DNA of 64,000 nt from Prochilodus magdalenae (lineage: Eukaryota; Chordata; Actinopteri; Characiformes; Prochilodontidae). Each line of letters begins with the position of its first letter. Within the stretch, counting starts at the first letter, position 1. Positions 57,871-64,000 of the stretch are shown here, in pieces. The stretch spans positions 1-64,000 of the forward strand of contig JAMWET010000721.1 in the NCBI GenBank assembly GCA_024036415.1, given 5' to 3'. A program made the translations under genes and the position numbers. The notes under the pieces were generated by a model. It searched no databases. It worked only from the letters and a program-made list of their open reading frames with translations, and was not told the origin of the DNA.

Positions 57871-59190
57871 AATTGAGCTAAAACCTAACACCGACCTCAG
57901 TTACTCAAACCAACCCCAACCTTAACCTCTAGTACTCAAAAACCTAACACCTCCAACATAACATCAGTACGCAAAAAAATTTAACCCACTCTAACCTCAG
58001 TACTCAAACCTAAACCTAACACTAACCTCAGTGATCTCAAACCTAACCCCAACCTAAACCTCAGTACTCAAACCTAACCCGACCCCCCATCAGTTACTCA
58101 AAAACCTAAACCAACCTAACCTCATTACTCAACTGTCAACCTAACCCCAACCTTAGTACTCAAACCTAACCCCAAACTAACCTCAGCACTCAATCAACCT
58201 AACCCCGACCTCAGTACTCAAACCTAACCCCAACCTAACCTCAGTACTCACACCTAACCCCGACCTCAGTACTCAAACCTAACCCAACCTAACCTCAGTA
58301 CTCAACCCTAACACCGACCTCAGTACTCAAACCTAACCCCAACCTAACCTCAGTACTCAAACCTAACCCCAACCGAACCTCAAGTACTCAAACACTAACC
58401 CTAACCTCAGCAGCTCAAAACCTAACTCTAACCTCAGTATCTCAAACCTAAACCCCAACCTAAACCTCAGTACTCAAACCTAACCCCGACCTCAGTACTC
58501 GCAAACCTAACCCTAACCTCAGCACTCAAACCATAACCCCAACCTCAGTACTCAAAACCTAACCGCAACCTAACCTCATATACTCAACCCTAACCCTAAC
58601 CCTAACTCTAACCTCAGTACTCAAACCTAACCCCAAACCTAACCTCAGTAACTCAAAACTCACCCTAACCTCAGCACTCAAACCTAACCTCAACCTAACT
58701 TCAGTAACTCAAAACCAAACCCTAACATCAGGACTCAAACCTAACCCTAACCTCAGTACTCAAACCTAACCCTAAACCTCGGTACTCAAACCTAACCTCT
58801 AAACCAACCTCAGTACTCAAAACCTAACCCTAAACCTTCGGTAACTCAAACCTAACCCCAAACCCTAACCTCCAGTACTCAAACCTAACACTAACCTCGG
58901 TACTCAAACCTAACCCCAAACCTAAACCTCAGTTACTCAAACCTAACCCCGACTCAGTACACAAACCTAACCTCCGTACTTAACTGAGGTTAACCTAACC
59001 CAAACCTCAGGACTTCAAACCTACCACCCTAACCTCGGTACTCAACCTAACCCCCAACCTACCTCAGCTACTCAAAAACCTAAAACCCTAACCTCAGTAC
59101 TCAAACTAACCCTAACCTCAGTAACTCAAACCTAACCCTAACCTCGGGTACTCAAAACCTAACCCTACACCTACCACTCGCCGTTCTCCC
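57860..59190 (-). repeat. GTTAGGTTTGAGTACTGAGG array, right arm
   Basis: The left-arm array as its reverse complement ('cctcagtactcaaacctaac'). Confidence 0.93.
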
Positions 59191-59217
59191 TAACTGCAGT
59201 GCTGCTTAATTAATGAC

Positions 59218-59365
59218 CTTCCTCTGGACACATGTGGGAAGTGCTCGGGCTGAAGGTGAGGCACAGACCATCGGGAGGCCATCAGGTAGCGCTGCATGGA
59301 GGGAAACTTCAATGCTCATGGGAGAAAAATCTTCTCGAACCGCGAGGGTAAGAAACGAGAGGTGT
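59218..59365 (-). CDS. nckap1l: nckap1l exon 17, inverted copy
   Basis: On the minus strand this reads the FEKIF region, then SMQRYLMA and 'MCPEE'-like pieces, with donor gtcatta. The acceptor AG is changed to CG here. Confidence 0.7.
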
Positions 59366-59432
59366 AAACACTCAAAACTCAGTATCAGGACAGACTGTGA
59401 CCTACCATAGCTCACTCTGACACTCAGACCAC

Positions 59433-59588
59433 CACAGAACAGTAGAGGGTCAGCCGTCTCGTTAAGAAGCTCGTCTATGTTGTCCATCATTCTCTGGTGT
59501 GGACAAACAGAGTCATGGTCATATGATCTTGGCGAGCTCAGGATAGTCCTTTCAGAGCCAGAGTGGCTTTACCTACAGAGGTGTACGC
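59433..59588 (-). CDS. nckap1l: nckap1l exon 16, inverted copy
   Basis: Minus strand reads [21 protein letters not shown], then HTRMMDNIDELLNETADP and LLFC, in frames differing by single bases. It is cleaner than the left-arm copy. Donor gtggtctg. Confidence 0.82.
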
Positions 59589-59847
59589 CTGAGGACACAT
59601 CAGCACCGGCCACCTTAATCACACTGACAGACCCACCCTGCCTCACCACCCACACTTTACACACAGCCACGTGGTCAGCAGCACAGCGGTCAGGAGCACC
59701 ATATCCGTTCCTGAGGGAAGACTGAGGAAGTTACTTCCTGTTTAAGATCCCTTTATATGCCGGGGCATTTGTAGACTGCTCCAGCTGCTCGACCCCCAGC
59801 TGCAGTCCAATATCAGTTTACATAGACACAAACCTGAACATCTGTAA

Positions 59848-59905
59848 CTGTAACCTCAACCAGTCCAGTCTCACCGCTTCAGGTCAAACTCCACACCAGC
59901 GTCCA
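59848..59905 (-). CDS. nckap1l: nckap1l exon 15, inverted copy
   Basis: Minus strand after acceptor 'tttaacag': VDAGVEFDL, then RLDWLRLQ after small indels. The expected GT donor is replaced by 'ttacag'; the left arm also lacks a clean donor. Confidence 0.7.
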
Positions 59906-59944
59906 CTGTTAAACACAAAGCAGGAGCTGATTACACAGCTAACT

Positions 59945-61510
59945 ACAGATCCACCAGCTACTGCTCACACTGCACACACTGCTCAGCCACACAGCCCTCA
60001 CACTGCTCACACACTGCTCACACTGCTCACAGCCCTCACACTGCACACACTGCTCCACAGCTGCCCTCACACTGCACACACTGCTCACACTCACACTGCT
60101 CATACGTCTCACATCTGCACCACTGCTGCACACACTGCTCACATTGCTCAAGCCCTCACACTGCACACACTGCGCAAATGCACTCATACGTCTCACACTG
60201 CACACACTGCTTTCCCAACATGTTCTTTTAGACAAACCATTCTATAGGGCACACATTGCTCTGCAGCCAGGTTCTCTCACACTGTTGCAACACTGTGCTG
60301 TCACACTGCATGTCACCTTATTGAAAATGGTTCTCTGCTCATACAGCCCGCACACTGCTCACACTGTTAAAGCTCAATCAGCCCTCACACTGCACACAGT
60401 TGGTTCCTGCTCATTATAGAGCCACTTTGAACCACTCATTACATCTCACACTGCACACACTGCTCAATTTGCGCCCTCATCCGATTTATGCACACACTGC
60501 TGCGCACACTGCGCTCATACTGTCTCACACTGCACACACTGCTCACAGCCCTCACACTGCACACACTGCCACACCTGCTCACTCTCCTCACACTGCTCAC
60601 AGCCCGCACACTGCTGCTCACACTGCTCATACGTCTCACACTGCACACACAGCTCACAGCCCTCACACTGCTCACACGCCTCACACAGCTCACACTGCAC
60701 ACACTGCTCAAACTTCTCACACTGCTCACACTGCTCACAGCCCTGCCACACACTGCTCACACTGCTCATTCGTCTCACACTGCACACAGCCCTCACACTG
60801 CACACACTGCTCACAGCCCTCACACTGCACACACTGCACACACTGCTCACACTGTTCATACGTCTCACACTGCACACAGCCCTCACACTGCACACATTGC
60901 TCACAGCCCTCACACTGCACACACTGCTCACACTGCTCATACGTCTCACACTGCACACACTGCTCACAGCCCTCACACTGCTCATACGTCTCACACTGCA
61001 CACACTGCACACAGCCCTCACACTGCCCACACTCCTCTCACTGCACACACCGCTCACAGCCCTCACACTGCACACACTGCTCATACGTCTCACAGTGCAC
61101 ACACAGCCCTCACACTGCACACACTGCTCATACGTCTCACACTGCACACAACCCTCACACTGCACACACTGCTCATACGTCTCACAGTGCACACACAGCC
61201 CTCACACTGCACATACTGCTCATACGTCTCACACTGCACACAGCCCTCACACTGCACACACTGCTCATACGTCTCACACTGCACACACTGCTCACAGCCC
61301 TCACACTGCACACACTGCTCACACTGCTCATACGTCTCACACTGCACACAGCCCTCACACTGCTCACACTCCTCTCACTGCTCACACTGCTTACACTGCA
61401 CACAGCCCTCACACTGCACATACGTCTTATACTGCACACAGTTCTCACACTGCACATAGCCCTCACACTGCTCACACTCCTCACACTGCGCTCACTGCTC
61501 ACACTGCAGC
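59945..61510 (-). repeat. GTGTGCAGTGTGAGGGCTGT array, right arm
   Basis: Reverse complement of the left-arm array, much cleaner ('cacagccctcacactgcaca' units). It produces long open frames encoding His/Thr/Ala or Cys/Ser/Val repeats, which are not genes. Confidence 0.95.
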
Positions 61511-61557
61511 AGAGGCAGGATTTCTATAAACCATCAGGGTAATAAATATGACCTTAC

Positions 61558-61639
61558 GCTGTTTGAGTGTAAGTGCAGACAGAGCGGAGACGAATGAGGT
61601 CATGAGCACTGATTCCTCTTCAGGACAGACGTAGATACT
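61558..61639 (-). CDS. nckap1l: nckap1l exon 14, inverted copy
   Basis: Minus strand, uninterrupted: [20 protein letters not shown], then SALTLKQ, donor gtaaggtc. It matches the Hem segment xLSVCPEEESIIMSSFVS. Confidence 0.9.
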
Positions 61640-61735
61640 CTGAGAAACAGAAGATACTCTGAGAAACAGAAGATACTCTGAGAAACAGAAGATACTCTGA
61701 GAAACAGAAGACACTCTGAGAAACAGCGTGGGACA
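61640..61735 (-). repeat. Tandem 3' splice-site repeat before exon 14, right arm
   Basis: Five clean copies of the 19-bp unit (minus strand 'tttctcagagtatcttctg'). Each repeats the pyrimidine stretch, CAG and the start of exon 14. Confidence 0.92.
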
Positions 61736-61893
61736 CGCTGCACATTCCCGTTTTCCCTCCATGTTATCATAATCTGTAAATCCAATTCAGACAGACAGCA
61801 CCTGTACCTGTACTACAGCATCACACCGAGGAGTGCTGGAGGTGAAAGAGTGATAGAGGGAATGATGAGTGACCTAGACTGACCGATATGTAC

Positions 61894-62027
61894 CTGTTAT
61901 GGTGTCGTTAAGCAGGAGTGCATCAAACTGAGACAGGTACTGGAGGTGATATCGCTGAAGAACGTAGCTGTGTCGACTCAGCAGAACCCTCAGTCTCTCC
62001 ATGTAGAACAGGAGTTCTGCCATGTTC
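61894..62027 (-). CDS. nckap1l: nckap1l exon 13, inverted copy
   Basis: Minus strand reads NMAELLFYMERLRVLLSRHS, YVLQRYHLQYLSQFDALLL and NDTI without breaks until an extra A just before the donor. Acceptor 'actgtgcag'. Confidence 0.92.
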
Positions 62028-62114
62028 CTGCACAGTTCACAGGTTAACATCTTCTTATGAGAACCCGGAGAACACAAGTAAAGCACGAAGCTCTGCGTTC
62101 AGGTTTACACTCAC

Positions 62115-62225
62115 GAGTCTGAATAATCTTCTGGGAGTTTTGGTTTTGGGGATGTTCTCCGAGTGACGTACCAACCACAGCACCTCATCACGGGAGAACG
62201 ACAAGGCCATAAAAACGTACAGCGC
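62115..62225 (-). CDS. nckap1l: nckap1l exon 12, inverted copy
   Basis: Minus strand reads [31 protein letters not shown], then one extra C before EDYSDS. Donor gtgagtg, acceptor 'ttccag'. KTKTPEDY is the Nckap1l version. Confidence 0.9.
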
Positions 62226-62303
62226 CTGGAAGAGAGAGAGATCATTTCACGGGCTGCTCCTTCTCTGCTCCTCTACACCATCTGACTGAGTTAAAGACGA
62301 GAC

Positions 62304-62399
62304 CTTCGGGCCGAGCAGTGCAGGCTCATCCTCTAAGACTTTAGTGAGCTCCTTCAGAGCGCCCTCAGGAAGTGACGCTTCTCTCTATGAGCTCCTCCA
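62304..62399 (-). CDS. nckap1l: nckap1l exon 11, inverted copy
   Basis: Minus strand reads GGAHREKRHFLR, then after one missing G, GALKELTKVLEDEPALLGPK, donor gtctcg. Confidence 0.88.
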
Positions 62400-62486
62400 C
62401 TGTCAGACGAGAAGAACTTCAGCTTCAACCATTAACTTATAAACCGTGCTAGATTTAGACTGGAGGTACGAACGTGTGCAGCTCAC

Positions 62487-62543
62487 CAGTTCAGAATCGC
62501 ATGTTCTTTACACTCCTTAATGTCAGCAACACGTTTACTGTAC
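62487..62543 (-). CDS. nckap1l: nckap1l exon 10, inverted copy
   Basis: Minus strand, clean 57 nt: [18 protein letters not shown], donor gtgagctg, acceptor 'tctttag'. It matches the Hem segment YGKRVADIKESKEH. Confidence 0.92.
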
Positions 62544-62904
62544 CTAAAGAGAAACATAGAACACAGAACACAGAACAGTGACAATGATGACAGGTAAAAA
62601 ACAGGAAGCTTGTTCATGTTGAGATCAGGGTCAGCTGGAGATCGGACTGATAATCAGAATGTGGATCTCAAAAAACCGTATTTATCAGATTCTCCAGAGC
62701 AGGTGGTGTTAGTGAACAGGAGGAAAAACCCACACCAGCAGATCTCACTAACTCATGCTCCCTGAATCATATCCCTCACGGAGACTCTGTGTTAGATGTA
62801 GTACATTGTCTTTATATGAAGTAGATGGACAGGTTGATTTTTTTACCTCCTGATTTATTTACGTCTATAGCTCTGCAGAAAGCTAACAGGCTAACAACTG
62901 AACA

Positions 62905-64000
62905 GTGCGTATCAGCATTATCATAGCGCTGGTGCGTATCAGCATTATCATAGCGCTGGGGCGTATCAGCATTAGCATAGCGCTGCTCTGCGTATTAGCA
63001 TTATCATAGCGCTGTGTATATTAGCATTATCATAGCGCTGGTGCGTTTTCAGCAATTTATCATAGCGCTGTGTATATCAGCATATCATAGCGCTGTGTAT
63101 ATTAGCATTATCATAGCGCTGTGTATATCAGCATTATCATAGTGCTGTGTATATTAGCATTATCATAGCGCTGGTGTGTATCAGCATTATCATAGCGCTG
63201 GTGAGTATCAGCATTATCATAGCGCTGTGTATATAAGCATTATCATAGCGCTGTGTATATTAGCATTATCTTAGCGCTGTGTTTTTCAGCATTATCATAG
63301 CGCTGTGTGGATATTAGCATTATCATAGCGCTGGTGTGTATCAGCATTTATCATAGCGCTGGTGTGTATCAGCATTATCATAGCGCTGGTGTGTATCAGC
63401 ATATCATAGCGCTGTGTATATTAGCATTATCATAGCGCTGTGTATATAAGCATATCATAGCGCTGTGTATATTAGCATTATCATAGCGCTGTGTATATCA
63501 GCATTATCATAGCGCTGTGTGTATTTAGCATTATCATAGCGCTGTGTATATCAGCATTATCATAGCGCTGTGTATATTAGCATTATCATAGCGCTGGTGT
63601 GTATCAGCATTATCATAGCGCTGGTGTGTATCAGCATTATCATAGCGCTGGTGTGTATCAGCATTATCATAGCGCTGTGTATATCAGCATATCATAGCGC
63701 TGTGTATATTAGCATTATCATAGCGCTGTGTATATCAGCATTATCATAGCGCTGTGTATATTAGCATTATCATAGCGCTGTGTATATCAGCATTATCATA
63801 GCGCTGTGTATATTAGCATTATCATAGCGCTGGTGTGTATCAGCATTATCATAGCGCTGGTGTGTATCAGCATATCATAGCGCTGGTGTGTATCAGCATT
63901 ATCATAGCGCTGTGTATATTAGCATTATCATAGCGCTGGTGTGTATCAGCATTATCATAGCGCTGTGTATATTAGCATTATCATAGCGCTGGTGTGTATC
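62905..64000 (-). repeat. 26/27-bp minisatellite, right arm
   Basis: Clean reverse complement of the array at 51.1-52.5 kb ('gctggtgtgtatcagcatta' and 'gctgtgtatattagcattat'). It continues past the window end. Confidence 0.96.

Larger units (their letters stand above)
51090..64000. repeat. Large inverted duplication (palindrome) centred near 57.76 kb
   Basis: Left arm 51.1-57.735 kb and right arm 57.78-64.0 kb are reverse complements in five successive blocks: a 26/27-bp array (51.1-52.5 and 62.9-64.0), unique exon-bearing sequence (52.5-53.95 and 61.5-62.9), a GTGTGCAGTGTGAGGG-type array (53.96-55.46 and 59.95-61.51), unique exon-bearing sequence (55.46-56.33 and 59.19-59.95), and a GTTAGGTTTGAGTACTGAGG array (56.33-57.64 and 57.86-59.19). 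Block lengths agree within about 15%, apart from the outer array, which the window end truncates. The symmetry continues to within about 25 bp of the centre. The right arm runs off the window end. Confidence 0.95.

Noticed and set aside
60400..61542. Long open frame (about 380 codons) rich in His, Thr, Ala and Cys
   Set aside because: It is a read-through of the 27-bp array; all six frames are open because the repeat lacks stops. The mirrored frames at 54297-55488 have the same cause.

Overview
This window is vertebrate nuclear DNA, almost certainly from a ray-finned (teleost) fish. The evidence is split genes with GT-AG introns, three Tc1-like DNA transposons, several fish-type non-LTR (LINE) relics, and a very high load of minisatellites. 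The species cannot be named from the sequence. I see no bacterial genes, CRISPR array, rRNA or tRNA.

Layout. 1-8400: about five diverged copies of a roughly 2.3 kb block built from LINE endonuclease and reverse-transcriptase relics on the minus strand. 9335-11690: a broken L2/CR1-type LINE on the minus strand. 11690-22090: gene-poor, AT-rich DNA with LINE tails, a possible solo LTR, a Tc1-like element (17968-19511) and a LINE 3' end whose coding sequence has expanded into a 21-bp minisatellite. 22840-34570: a complete sp1 gene on the plus strand, with six coding exons, 676 codons and three C2H2 zinc fingers. 34850-38215: a 43-bp minisatellite that flips orientation near 37.8 kb. 38560 onward: nckap1l (Hem-1), plus strand, from its start codon to about exon 17. 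Its introns carry a Tc1-like element, a 4.8 kb array of 25-bp repeats, a 42-bp array and further arrays. 51.1-64.0 kb: a very large inverted duplication centred near 57.76 kb. nckap1l exons 10-17 occur forward in the left arm and backward in the right arm.

Function. Sp1 is a GC-box transcription factor. Nckap1l is the blood-cell Hem subunit of the WAVE complex, which drives Arp2/3 actin assembly. The two are neighbours rather than one system; both lie in human 12q13, so the linkage fits conserved synteny and supports nckap1l over its paralogue nckap1.

Quality. Small indels break the nckap1l frame in exons 1, 5, 7, 8 and 9 and in both palindrome arms, often in homopolymers. The arms disagree in the way uncorrected long reads do. 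The palindrome is therefore most likely a fold-back read or assembly artefact, with a real inverted duplication as the alternative. I found no convincing new molecular system. The most notable signals are the palindrome, a minisatellite born inside a LINE reading frame, and a tandemly repeated 3' splice site before nckap1l exon 14.
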